Source: Oribacterium sp.
GTDB lineage: Bacteria > Bacillota_A > Clostridia > Lachnospirales > Lachnospiraceae
NCBI GenBank assembly: GCA_004554245.1
Contig: SFND01000003.1
Span: forward strand, 45,091-109,090
Length of the DNA stretch: 64,000 nt
Direction of reading: 5' to 3'
Shown: positions 35,205 to 42,824 of the stretch, piece after piece
Layout of the letters: every line of letters starts with the position of its first letter
Position numbering within the stretch: position 1 is the first letter of the stretch
Position numbers and translations under genes: made by a program
Notes under the pieces: generated by a model
The model's database searches: none
What the model was told of the DNA's origin: nothing
What the model saw: only the letters and a program-made list of their open reading frames with translations

Positions 35205-35855
35205 TTACTTATAGTAGTTCATCTTCTTCTCGATGCGCTCCATGAGGAAGGCGACGATGAAGTTAAAGACATAGTAGAACACGCCGGCGACGATGAGCGG
35301 GGTCATCGATGTCTGGCTGGACGACAGGGCTTTCGCCTTCGTGAACATCTCCATGACCGAGATGGAGAACGCGAGCGAGGTGTCCTTGACGAGGGTGATG
35401 ACCTCGTTCGTGATGGACGGAAGGATGCGCTTCATCACCTGCGGCAGGATGATACGGAAGAAGCTCTGCACGCGGCTATAGCCGAGGATGTCGGCGGCCT
35501 CGTACTGTCCGACCGGCATGGACTGGATGCCCGAGCGGTAGATCTCCGCGAAGTAGGCAGCGTAGTTGATGATGAAGCCGATGTAGACGGCGGAATTACG
35601 GTAGGTCGGGCTCAGCTTGATGTGGCAGAGGTAGTACGGACCGTAATACACGACGAAGAGCTGCAGCATCAGCGGAGTTCCACGCATGATAGAGATGTAG
35701 GCCTTCGTGAGTCCGCTCACGACGCCGTTTTTCGACATACGCCCGAAGGCCACCAGCAGGCCCAGCGGCAGGCTGAACAGCAGGGTGATGGCGAAGATCT
35801 CGACCGAAACGCCAAGACCCTTCAGTAATTCCAGGATGATCTGTGACAGTGCCAA
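35205..35855 (-). CDS. Polar amino-acid ABC transporter permease, TTG start
   Basis: 216 residues read from TTG at 35855 (MALSQIILELLKGLGVSVEIF), which has GGAGG 7 bases upstream; the longer in-frame start at 35894 has none. About five membrane helices, with the coupling motif GIQSMPVGQYEAADILGYSRVQSFFRIILPQVMKRILP. Middle gene of the second cassette. Confidence 0.93.
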   Translation of the reverse strand: MALSQIILELLKGLGVSVEIFAITLLFSLPLGLLVAFGRMSKNGVVSGLTKAYISIMRGTPLMLQLFVVYYGPYYLCHIKLSPTYRNSAVYIGFIINYAAYFAEIYRSGIQSMPVGQYEAADILGYSRVQSFFRIILPQVMKRILPSITNEVITLVKDTSLAFSISVMEMFTKAKALSSSQTSMTPLIVAGVFYYVFNFIVAFLMERIEKKMNYYK

Positions 35856-36007
35856 GGTAATTCCTCCAAAAGCAAAATTTGATGGTTTTAACAACCAGTC
35901 TTCATCATATCATATTCCCGCGAAAACCAAAGCCGAGAACACAGCTTCCTGCATAAAAGTGGCACATCCGAAGCAACGCTCCGGAAAGCCCTTAAACGCA
36001 AAGATGA

Positions 36008-36056
36008 ACCTGACAGGAGTCTGGCCGGTATCCGCCGGAGCCTTCTTCTGTCAGGT
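36008..36056 (-). terminator. Hairpin between SBP and permease genes
   Basis: ACCTGACAG (36008-36016) pairs with CTGTCAGGT (36048-36056), with a smaller GC stem inside; TTCATCTTTG follows on the minus strand. A weak T tract suggests partial termination, like the hairpin in the first cassette. Confidence 0.6.
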
Positions 36057-36078
36057 CCCATGTTTACACTCGCATGTA

Positions 36079-36972
36079 TCACTTCAGGGTGAATACGTCG
36101 GAGCCGAACCAGTCGTTCGAAATCTTCGCTACGGTTCCGTCGTCCTTCATCTCCATGAGGGTGTCATAAACCGCCTTCGCAAGCTCGTCCTCACCCTTCT
36201 TGAAGCCGATACCGTACTCCTCTGCGGAGAGGGTATCATCGAGGATCTTCATATCCTTACCGGAAGACTTGATCTGGTAGCCGGCGACGATGCTGTCCAT
36301 GCAGACCGCATCACAGGCACCGGACTCGAGATCCATGAGTGCCGTGTTATAGTCCGCAACCTCGGTCATCGATCCGAAGCTCGCACTGAGCTCTGCGTCA
36401 CCCTGCAGTGCAGCGAGTCCCGAAGAATCCTTCTGAACCTCGACGGCCTTGCCTGCGAGATCCGCCTTCGACGCGATATCGCTGTCGGCAGTCACGACGA
36501 ATACCTGATTGTTTGCCATATACGGGCCTACCCAGGTGTAGGCGTCCTCACGTCCCTGCATCGTGAAACCGTTCCAGATACAGTCAATGTTGCCGGAGTC
36601 GAGTTCCATGTCCTTCGCATCCCAGTTGATCGGCTGCGGGACGAACTCGAGGCCGAGGCGGGAAGCGACTTCCTTCGCGAGGTCGAGGTCGAAGCCGGTG
36701 AACTGTCCATCATCACCGACGAAGCCCATCGGCGGGAACTCCTGATCGAAACCGACCGTAAACTTGCCGCTCGGCGTTTTCACCGTTCCCTCTGCTGCCG
36801 CTGCGGTATCACCCGCCGCCTCGGTGGTGGCTGCCTCCGTCGCTGCCTCCGTAGCTGCTGCGGTTGTCGCTGCCGCTGTGGTCGCCGCCGGTGTCGAGCT
36901 GGAAGAACCGCAACCTGCAAGCGCACCTGCTACCATCACCGCTGCTGTCATCATCGCTAAAGTCTTTTTCAT
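36079..36972 (-). CDS. Amino-acid ABC transporter substrate-binding lipoprotein
   Basis: 297 residues from ATG 36972, preceded by AGGAGGAG. Lipobox ALAGCGSS, then an Ala/Thr spacer. Mature domain: GKFTVGFDQEFPPMGFVGDDGQFTGFDLDLAKEVASRLGLEFVPQPINWDAKDMELDSGNIDCIWNGF, typical of glutamine/cystine-type SBPs. Ligand not assignable. First gene of the second cassette, with a strong promoter at 37048-37076. Confidence 0.94.
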   Translation of the reverse strand: MKKTLAMMTAAVMVAGALAGCGSSSSTPAATTAAATTAAATEAATEAATTEAAGDTAAAAEGTVKTPSGKFTVGFDQEFPPMGFVGDDGQFTGFDLDLAKEVASRLGLEFVPQPINWDAKDMELDSGNIDCIWNGFTMQGREDAYTWVGPYMANNQVFVVTADSDIASKADLAGKAVEVQKDSSGLAALQGDAELSASFGSMTEVADYNTALMDLESGACDAVCMDSIVAGYQIKSSGKDMKILDDTLSAEEYGIGFKKGEDELAKAVYDTLMEMKDDGTVAKISNDWFGSDVFTLK

Positions 36973-37047
36973 AATTTCTCCTCCTGCACTTCCGTGCGAC
37001 GAGCCGGCCTCTGGAGGCCCCTCGTGAATCACTCTTTATGATTCAAC

Positions 37048-37076
37048 ACTCTACCATGATAAAGCAATGATGTCAA
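37048..37076 (-). promoter_or_regulatory. Promoter of second amino-acid ABC cassette
   Basis: Perfect TTGACA (37076-37071), 17-bp spacer and TAGAGT (37053-37048) on the minus strand. Confidence 0.82.
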
Positions 37077-37416
37077 CCATGAGTTTTAGTGATGCGCCCT
37101 GAATCGATCGCACTCATGTTGATCGGAACGAAACGATACCAGAAGCGAAAGAAGAAATCGTACAGCATGTAGATCATTTTCTTCCGTAGCTTCCCGAAAA
37201 GATGAATTGCAAATTACTACATCGTAAAAAACTTTGTTATAAAAAAGTTCTTTACAATTTATTAAGCGAGTGCCTGCAAGATGTAAAGAGCAACTGACAT
37301 TATGCATTTCACAAATCAGGTTTCTGGCGAGGATGTGACCACAGGGAAATTTCCCTGATTGGTGAAAAAATGGAGTTTACTCAGCTCAGCCCAGATCGAT
37401 AACGCAAGAAATCTAT

Positions 37417-37451
37417 AGAAAAAGAGGAACTGCCGACTCGGCAGTTCCTCT
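37417..37451 (-). terminator. Terminator after malic enzyme gene
   Basis: AGAGGAACTGCCG pairs with CGGCAGTTCCTCT (37423-37435 with 37439-37451); TTTTTC follows on the minus strand. Confidence 0.93.
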
Positions 37452-37464
37452 CCATCGATATGTT

Positions 37465-38640
37465 TTATACTCGAGCGACGCCGCTCTTTCTGGCTGCTTC
37501 TGCAGTGGCACTGGCGACCGCGTCACGTACGCGTGGATCGAAGGCCTTCGGGATGATGTACTCTGGGGTGAGCTCGTCGTCGGATACGAGGCCGGCGATG
37601 GCATACGCGGCGGCTTCCTTCATCTCGTCGTTGATGTCGGTTGCACGTACATCGAGGGCGCCACGGAAGATGCCCGGGAAGACAAGGACATTATTGATCT
37701 GGTTCGGGTAGTCGGAACGACCGGAACCGATGACGGCTGCACCGGCTTCCTTACTATCCTCCGGCATGATCTCCGGGGTCGGGTTCGCCATCGCGAAGAC
37801 GATACCGTCCTTCATGCTTCTGACCATCTCCTTCGACACGAGACCGCCGCGGGAAACGCCGATGAAGGCGTCTGCACCATTCAGTGCATCGGCGAGTGTG
37901 CCGTGGATGTGATCCTTATTTGTGATGTGGGACATCTCCTCCTGACCGAAGTTGAGGCCCTCATCACCCTCGCAGATGATGCCATGAATGTCGCACATGA
38001 TGACATTGCCGAAGCCCATCTTCACGAGAAGCTTGCCGATCGCACAGCCGGCCGCGCCCGCACCGTTGATGACGATCTTCAGCTCGCCCATCTTCTTGCC
38101 GGTGACCTTTACGGCATTCAGAAGTGCCGCAGCTACCACGACCGCGGTACCGTGCTGGTCATCGTGGAATACGAGGATGTCGCACTTTTCCTTCAGCTTC
38201 TTCTCGATCTCGAAGCAGCGCGGAGCCGCGATGTCCTCGAGGTTGATGCCACCGAAGGAGCCAGCGAGCAGGGAGATCGTGTTCACGATGGTGTCCACAT
38301 CCTTCGAGCGAATGCAGAGCGGAATCGCGTCCACGCCACCGAACTCCTTAAACAGTACGCACTTGCCTTCCATAACCGGCATGCCGGCCTCTGGACCGAT
38401 ATCACCGAGGCCGAGAATCGCGGTACCATCGGTCACGACCGCGACGGTGTTCCAACGGCGGGTCAGCTCCCACTGCTTCTCCGGATCCTTCTCGATCTCC
38501 TTGCAGACCGCAGCCACGCCCGGTGTATAGGCGAGGGACAGCGCCTCGGAACTGTCGACCTTTGCGCGTGACGCCACCTCGATCTTCCCCTTTAATTCAT
38601 AGTGCAGCTTGATAGACTCTGCAGATACATCCTTTGCCAT
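37465..38640 (-). CDS. NAD(P)-dependent malic enzyme
   Basis: Decarboxylates malate to pyruvate. 391 residues, the short bacterial form. Motifs: YTPGVAAVCKEI (catalytic Tyr), VVTDGTAILGLGDIGPEAGMPVMEGK, FHDDQHGTAVV (metal site), and the dinucleotide fold VINGAGAAGCAIGKLLV. It lies just downstream of fumC in the same direction, separated by tandem palindromes. The pair would convert fumarate to malate to pyruvate. Confidence 0.96.
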   Translation of the reverse strand: MAKDVSAESIKLHYELKGKIEVASRAKVDSSEALSLAYTPGVAAVCKEIEKDPEKQWELTRRWNTVAVVTDGTAILGLGDIGPEAGMPVMEGKCVLFKEFGGVDAIPLCIRSKDVDTIVNTISLLAGSFGGINLEDIAAPRCFEIEKKLKEKCDILVFHDDQHGTAVVVAAALLNAVKVTGKKMGELKIVINGAGAAGCAIGKLLVKMGFGNVIMCDIHGIICEGDEGLNFGQEEMSHITNKDHIHGTLADALNGADAFIGVSRGGLVSKEMVRSMKDGIVFAMANPTPEIMPEDSKEAGAAVIGSGRSDYPNQINNVLVFPGIFRGALDVRATDINDEMKEAAAYAIAGLVSDDELTPEYIIPKAFDPRVRDAVASATAEAARKSGVARV

Positions 38641-38686
38641 CGTTGTGTCCTCCTCGATGTTTATTTCTTTTTTATTTTATATTCGG

Positions 38687-38811
38687 CCAATGCTTCCGAC
38701 GGAGCAGCTATCTCCAGCCGGTCAGCATTGGCACCGGATACTTCTGTGGTCAATGTCTTCGGCGGAGCGATGATTTTCAGCCTGACGGCATTGACACCGT
38801 ACAGCATAGAT
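38687..38811. repeat. Two tandem palindromic repeats between fumC and malic enzyme genes
   Basis: Copy 1 (CCAATGC...GCATTGG, 38687-38731) and copy 2 (TCAATG...GCATTGA, 38750-38796) repeat with a period of 63 bp. Each contains CTTC(G/C)G(A/C)CGGAGC and a CAGCC(G/T)G segment, and is followed by CACCG. Arms are conserved as pairs, so hairpin folding seems selected. May tune read-through from fumC. Confidence 0.7.
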
Positions 38812-38818
38812 GCTGATG

Positions 38819-40183
38819 TTAGACCATCTTCTCCGGCCGTACCGCCTCGTCATACTCGCTCTCCGACAGGAAGCCAAGGGCGAGCACCGCTTCCTTCAGG
38901 GTCGTGTTTTCCTCGAAAGCCTTGTGCGCGCAGGCAGCCGCGTTCTCGTAGCCGATGACCGGGCTCAGACAGGTCACGAGCATGAGGGAGTTGCGGAGAT
39001 TTTCATTCATTTTTTCCTTCTTCGCCTTGATGCCGCGGACGCAGTGGAGCTCGAAGGAGACCATGCCGTCGCTTAGGAGGCGGATGGACTGCATCATATT
39101 GTAGGCGAGCACCGGCATGAAGACATTGAGCTCGAAGTTACCCTGGGATGCGCCGATACCGATCGTGCTGTCGTTGCCCATCACCTGGATCGCGATCATC
39201 GTGATCGCCTCGCACTGGGTCGGGTTGACCTTACCCGGCATGATGGAGCTGCCCGGCTCATTTTCCGGGATGGAGATTTCGCCGAGACCGCAGCGCGGGC
39301 CGTTCGCGAGCCAGCGGATGTCGTTCGCGATCTTCATGAGGTTTGCAGCGAGGCCCTTCAGTGCGCCGCTCGTGAAGACGTAGCCGTCCTTCGAGGTGAG
39401 CGCGTGGTACTTGTTGCTGCTCGGCGTGAAGGTCTGTCCGCTGAGGCGCGAGATTTCTTCACAGCAGGCCGTGTCGAAGCCCGCCGGACAGTTGAGTCCG
39501 GTGCCGACCGCAGTACCACCGATGGCGAGCTTCCGAAGATGGTCGGAGGCCTCGAGGATCTGTGCTCTCGACTCCTCGAGCATGCCGCGCCAGCCGGAGA
39601 TTTCCTGACTGAAACGGATCGGAACGGCATCCTGCAGATGCGTGCGGCCGATCTTCAGCACATCATGATTCTCCTCCTCGAGACGCTTCATCGTCGCGAT
39701 CAGCGTGTCGATCGCCGGGATGAGCTGCGCGTGAATCGCAAGCACCGCGGCCATGTTCATCGCTGTCGGGAAGGTGTCGTTCGAGGACTGGGACATATTG
39801 ACATGATCGTTCGGATGGATCTTCAGCTCCGGATGATCATGCATCGCGATATGTGCGATGACCTCGTTCATATTCATGTTCGACTGCGTGCCGGAACCGG
39901 TCTGCCATACCTTCAGCGGAAACTCCTTCGGGTACTTGCCGTCACAGATATCGCGGCAGGCATCCGTGATGGCCTGCGCCTCTGCCTCTGGAAGCTTGCC
40001 GAGGGCGTGGTTCGCGGTCGCCGCGGCGGACTTCAGCACCGCGAAGGCGTGAATCACCTCGCGTGGGATCGTCTCCGTGCCGATGCGGAAATTCTCCAGC
40101 GAACGCTCGGTCTGCGCACCCCAGAAATGCTCTGCCGGCACACAGACCTCACCCATAGTGTCATGTTCGATACGGTATTCCAT
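38819..40183 (-). CDS. fumC: Fumarase, class II
   Basis: Reversibly hydrates fumarate to malate. 454 residues with the class II signatures WQTGSGTQSNMNMNEVIAH, GRTHLQDAVPIRFSQE and the catalytic loop GSSIMPGKVNPTQCEA. Full length. Upstream partner of the malic enzyme gene. Confidence 0.97.
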   Translation of the reverse strand: MEYRIEHDTMGEVCVPAEHFWGAQTERSLENFRIGTETIPREVIHAFAVLKSAAATANHALGKLPEAEAQAITDACRDICDGKYPKEFPLKVWQTGSGTQSNMNMNEVIAHIAMHDHPELKIHPNDHVNMSQSSNDTFPTAMNMAAVLAIHAQLIPAIDTLIATMKRLEEENHDVLKIGRTHLQDAVPIRFSQEISGWRGMLEESRAQILEASDHLRKLAIGGTAVGTGLNCPAGFDTACCEEISRLSGQTFTPSSNKYHALTSKDGYVFTSGALKGLAANLMKIANDIRWLANGPRCGLGEISIPENEPGSSIMPGKVNPTQCEAITMIAIQVMGNDSTIGIGASQGNFELNVFMPVLAYNMMQSIRLLSDGMVSFELHCVRGIKAKKEKMNENLRNSLMLVTCLSPVIGYENAAACAHKAFEENTTLKEAVLALGFLSESEYDEAVRPEKMV

Positions 40184-40410
40184 GTATTTCCCTCACTTAT
40201 ATACTTAAATCTCTGTTCATTATAATCCCCGGAAGGCTGCGAGGCAACGGCGATTCCGGCGTCCGGGTGATTTCGAATCACCAGCGGGTAACCGTTCAGA
40301 CCGGGGCCCTTTCATCTTTACACCATCTTAATACCATCCTTTATTCCCTTATCCCTCCTTTAACTCCTGCCTGTTATCATAGGTGCAATTCTGAGAAAGG
40401 GAGAATTTCT

Positions 40411-41751
40411 ATGACTGAAGAACAGCTTCGGCGGATGCATCGTCTTTCGTCGTTTCAGATTATCACCGGGGGCTTCGCCTGCGTCATCCTCGTGGGTGCG
40501 CTGCTCCTGATGCTGCCGATTTCGTCGGCGGGCGGCCTCTGGACGCCGTTCCACGAGACGCTGTTCACGGCGACCTCGGCGGTGTGCGTAACCGGCCTCG
40601 TCGTGCAGGACACCGGCACCTACTGGTCGAGCTTCGGCCAGGCGATCATCCTCATGCTGATCCAGATCGGCGGACTCGGCATCATCACGGTCGCCGCCGC
40701 CTTCGCTCTTCTGTCCGGTCATAAAATCTCGCTCATGCAGCGCAGCACCATGCAGGACGCCATCTCGGCTCCGAAGGTCGGCGGCATCGTCCGGCTCACG
40801 CGCTTCATCCTGTGCGGCACCTTCCTCATCGAGCTCCTCGGCGCACTTGCCCTGCTCCCGGCCTTCTGCCGCGACTACGGACTCCTCGGTATCTGGTACG
40901 CCGTCTTCCACTCGATCTCGGCCTTCTGCAACGCCGGCTTCGACCTGCTCGGCCGTCCCGGAAATCTCTATCCGTCGCTGACCGCCTACACCGCGGATCC
41001 CGTCGTTAACATCACCATCATGCTCCTCATCGTGATCGGCGGCATCGGCTTCCTGACCTGGGAGGATATCTGCACGAACCGGCTCTGCTTCCGACGCTAC
41101 CGTATGCAGAGTAAGGTGATCCTTGTGACCACCCTCGCGCTGATCGTGCTTCCGGCAGCGCTGTTTTTCGCCAATGACTACAGCGGTCTTCCGCTCGGTG
41201 AGCGTCTGCTCGCCGCCACGTTCCAGTCGGTGACGCCCCGTACCGCCGGCTTCAATACCACCGATCTCACGAAGCTCTCGGGCGCTTCCCGTGGTGTCAT
41301 GATTCTTCTCATGCTGATCGGTGGTTCACCAGGATCCACGGCCGGTGGTATGAAGACCACCACCTTCACGGTGATGATGGCGAACGCCATCGCGACCTTC
41401 CGTCAACGTGAGAGCGTGCAGCTTTACGGACGACGCGTCGACTGCTGTACCGTGCGAACCGCCGCAACGATCATGATGATGTACCTCACGCTCTTCTTCG
41501 GAGGCGCCCTCGTCATCAGCATCTATGAGGGGCTGCCTTTTTCCAGCTGCCTCTTCGAGACCGCTTCCGCCGTCGCAACCGTCGGACTGACCCTCGGCCT
41601 CACACCACATTTACACATTCTGTCGCAGCTGATCCTCATCGTGCTCATGTACATGGGCCGTGTCGGAGGCCTCACCCTCATCTACGCGACCGTTTCGAGC
41701 CGAAAGACCATCGTCGCCAGACTGCCACAGGAGCAGATCACCGTCGGATAA
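40411..41751 (+). CDS. ktrB: KtrB/TrkH-type potassium uptake channel subunit
   Basis: 446 residues from ATG 40411 (MTEEQLRRMHRLSS), with AAGGGAG 7 bases upstream. The four pore-loop repeats are visible: TATSAVCVTGLVVQDTG, HSISAFCNAGFDLLG, QSVTPRTAGFNTTD and ETASAVATVGLTLGLT, each with the filter Gly. The length (short, no TrkH extra N-terminal helices) favours KtrB, a Na+-dependent K+ importer. It is followed by ktrA, a small membrane protein, and a KdpD/E-like system. Confidence 0.94.
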   Translation: MTEEQLRRMHRLSSFQIITGGFACVILVGALLLMLPISSAGGLWTPFHETLFTATSAVCVTGLVVQDTGTYWSSFGQAIILMLIQIGGLGIITVAAAFALLSGHKISLMQRSTMQDAISAPKVGGIVRLTRFILCGTFLIELLGALALLPAFCRDYGLLGIWYAVFHSISAFCNAGFDLLGRPGNLYPSLTAYTADPVVNITIMLLIVIGGIGFLTWEDICTNRLCFRRYRMQSKVILVTTLALIVLPAALFFANDYSGLPLGERLLAATFQSVTPRTAGFNTTDLTKLSGASRGVMILLMLIGGSPGSTAGGMKTTTFTVMMANAIATFRQRESVQLYGRRVDCCTVRTAATIMMMYLTLFFGGALVISIYEGLPFSSCLFETASAVATVGLTLGLTPHLHILSQLILIVLMYMGRVGGLTLIYATVSSRKTIVARLPQEQITVG

Positions 41752-41757
41752 AAAATC

Positions 41758-41835
41758 CAGGCGTTCAGCTAAGGGCACCCGGAGAGACGGCACCGGAGGC
41801 AACGTACTCCGAGACCTGTAAAACCTGAGCCGGGG
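41758..41835. repeat. Repeat-like element between ktrB and ktrA
   Basis: Contains GGAGAGACGGCACCGG and GGCAACGTACTCCGAG, resembling the cores of copies E and A. Weak CAGG/CCTG ends. No T tract, so probably not a terminator. Confidence 0.45.
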
Positions 41836-41873
41836 ACCCGGATATGAACTCAAAAATAAAGGAGTAAACTACT

Positions 41874-42521
41874 ATGAAGAATATTTTATTAATTGGTGCA
41901 GGGCGTTTCGGTCGTCATCTCGCGATACAGATGATGCAGCTCGGTCATCAGATCATGGCCGTGGACATCTCGGAGGAGCGCATCAACTCAGTGCTTCCGT
42001 ATGTTACCACTGCGCAGATCGGTGACAGCACGAACGCGGATTTCCTCCGCTCCCTCGGCATCGGTAACTACGATGTCTGCTTCGTCACCATCAGCGGCAG
42101 CTTCCAGAACTCGCTGGAAACCACCTCGCTTCTGAAGGAGCTCGGCGCGAAGTGCGTGGTCTCCCGTGCAGAGCGTGACGTTCAGGCGAAGTTCCTGCTT
42201 CGTAACGGTGCTGATCAGGTCGTCTATCCGGAGAAGCAGCTCGCACAGTGGGCCGCCATCCGTTATACTGCTGACCACATCTTCGATTACATCGAAATCG
42301 ATAAGCAGCATGCCATCTTCGAAGTCCCGATCCCGAAGAACTGGCTCGGAAAAAGTATCGGTGAGCTCAATATCCGAAAGCTCTACGGCATCAACATCCT
42401 CGGCGTGAAATCGCACGGTGAAACGAATGTCACGGTCACCCCGGATACCGTCCTCACGGACGACGTTACGATTCTTGTCATCGGCGAGTACAAGGCACTG
42501 CAGAAGTGCTTCCAGATCTAG
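41874..42521 (+). CDS. ktrA: KtrA/TrkA regulatory (RCK) subunit
   Basis: 215 residues with an N-terminal RCK_N fold (MKNILLIGAGRFGRHLAIQMMQLG, then VDISEER and GDSTNADFLRSLGI) that binds nucleotide, and a C-terminal RCK_C domain (WLGKSIGELNIRKLYGINILGVKS). Such rings gate KtrB. AAGGAGT lies upstream of the ATG. The TAG stop is followed at once by the RBS of the 40-residue ORF. Confidence 0.95.
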   Translation: MKNILLIGAGRFGRHLAIQMMQLGHQIMAVDISEERINSVLPYVTTAQIGDSTNADFLRSLGIGNYDVCFVTISGSFQNSLETTSLLKELGAKCVVSRAERDVQAKFLLRNGADQVVYPEKQLAQWAAIRYTADHIFDYIEIDKQHAIFEVPIPKNWLGKSIGELNIRKLYGINILGVKSHGETNVTVTPDTVLTDDVTILVIGEYKALQKCFQI

Positions 42522-42531
42522 GAGGTGCGCC

Positions 42532-42654
42532 ATGGATGTCGATGGGATCCTTCTGATCATCGCCCTGCTTCTCTTCTTCCGCTTCGGGATCTACCTCGTA
42601 GCCGAGGAGGACCGCGTGGTACGCTACCTCCGAAAGCATGGCCGTAAGCCATAA
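42532..42654 (+). CDS. 40-residue single-span membrane protein after ktrA
   Basis: Starts MDVDGILLIIALLLFFRFGIYLV, one clear membrane helix, and ends AEEDRVVRYLRKHGRKP, a charged cytoplasmic tail. GGAGGTG lies 7 bases upstream of the ATG, overlapping the end of ktrA, so translational coupling is likely. It resembles no named family that could be recognised. Size and place recall KdpF-type small subunits, but here the channel is Ktr. Could be a small Ktr subunit or a sensor link to the KdpD-like kinase. Confidence 0.6.
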   Translation: MDVDGILLIIALLLFFRFGIYLVAEEDRVVRYLRKHGRKP

Positions 42655-42680
42655 TATCTGTGCCTTTAAGGCATCGCTTC

Positions 42681-42726
42681 TGTTCAGACGTATCTTGGTG
42701 GGCAGCAGCCGAGTCACGTCTGAACA
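42681..42726. repeat. TTCAGACGT-family palindrome, copy C
   Basis: TGTTCAGACGT (42681-42691) and ACGTCTGAACA (42716-42726), perfect 11-base arms around a core with TTGGTGGGCAGCAGCCGAG. Confidence 0.8.
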
Positions 42727-42763
42727 CTAACCAGGCATCACAAGTCCGATCAGGGCAACATAG

Positions 42764-42792
42764 GAAGTCGAACCTCCGGTCCGGCTTCTTTA
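42764..42792 (+). terminator. Terminator after ktr genes, abutting kdpD promoter
   Basis: GAAGTCGAACC (42765-42775) pairs imperfectly with GGTCCGGCTTC (42779-42789), followed by TTTATG. The T tract runs directly into the extended -10 of the next gene. Confidence 0.6.
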
Positions 42793-42801
42793 TGTTATAA
42801 T
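42793..42801 (+). promoter_or_regulatory. Extended -10 promoter for the KdpD-like kinase gene
   Basis: TGTTATAAT (TGn-TATAAT) with no clear -35. It lies 24 bases upstream of ATG 42825. Confidence 0.6.
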
Positions 42802-42824
42802 GGCTTTTGAAAGGGAACTATCGT

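Larger units (their letters stand above)
36973..37464. other. Spacer between malic enzyme gene and SBP gene
   Basis: Contains the SBP promoter (37048-37076) and the malic enzyme terminator (37417-37451). The AT-rich part between (37086-37412) shows short ORFs without RBS or family signal, and nothing else recognisable. Confidence 0.55.

Noticed and set aside
37086..37307. Minus-strand 73-codon ORF
   Set aside because: No RBS, no recognisable domain, AT-rich spacer composition.
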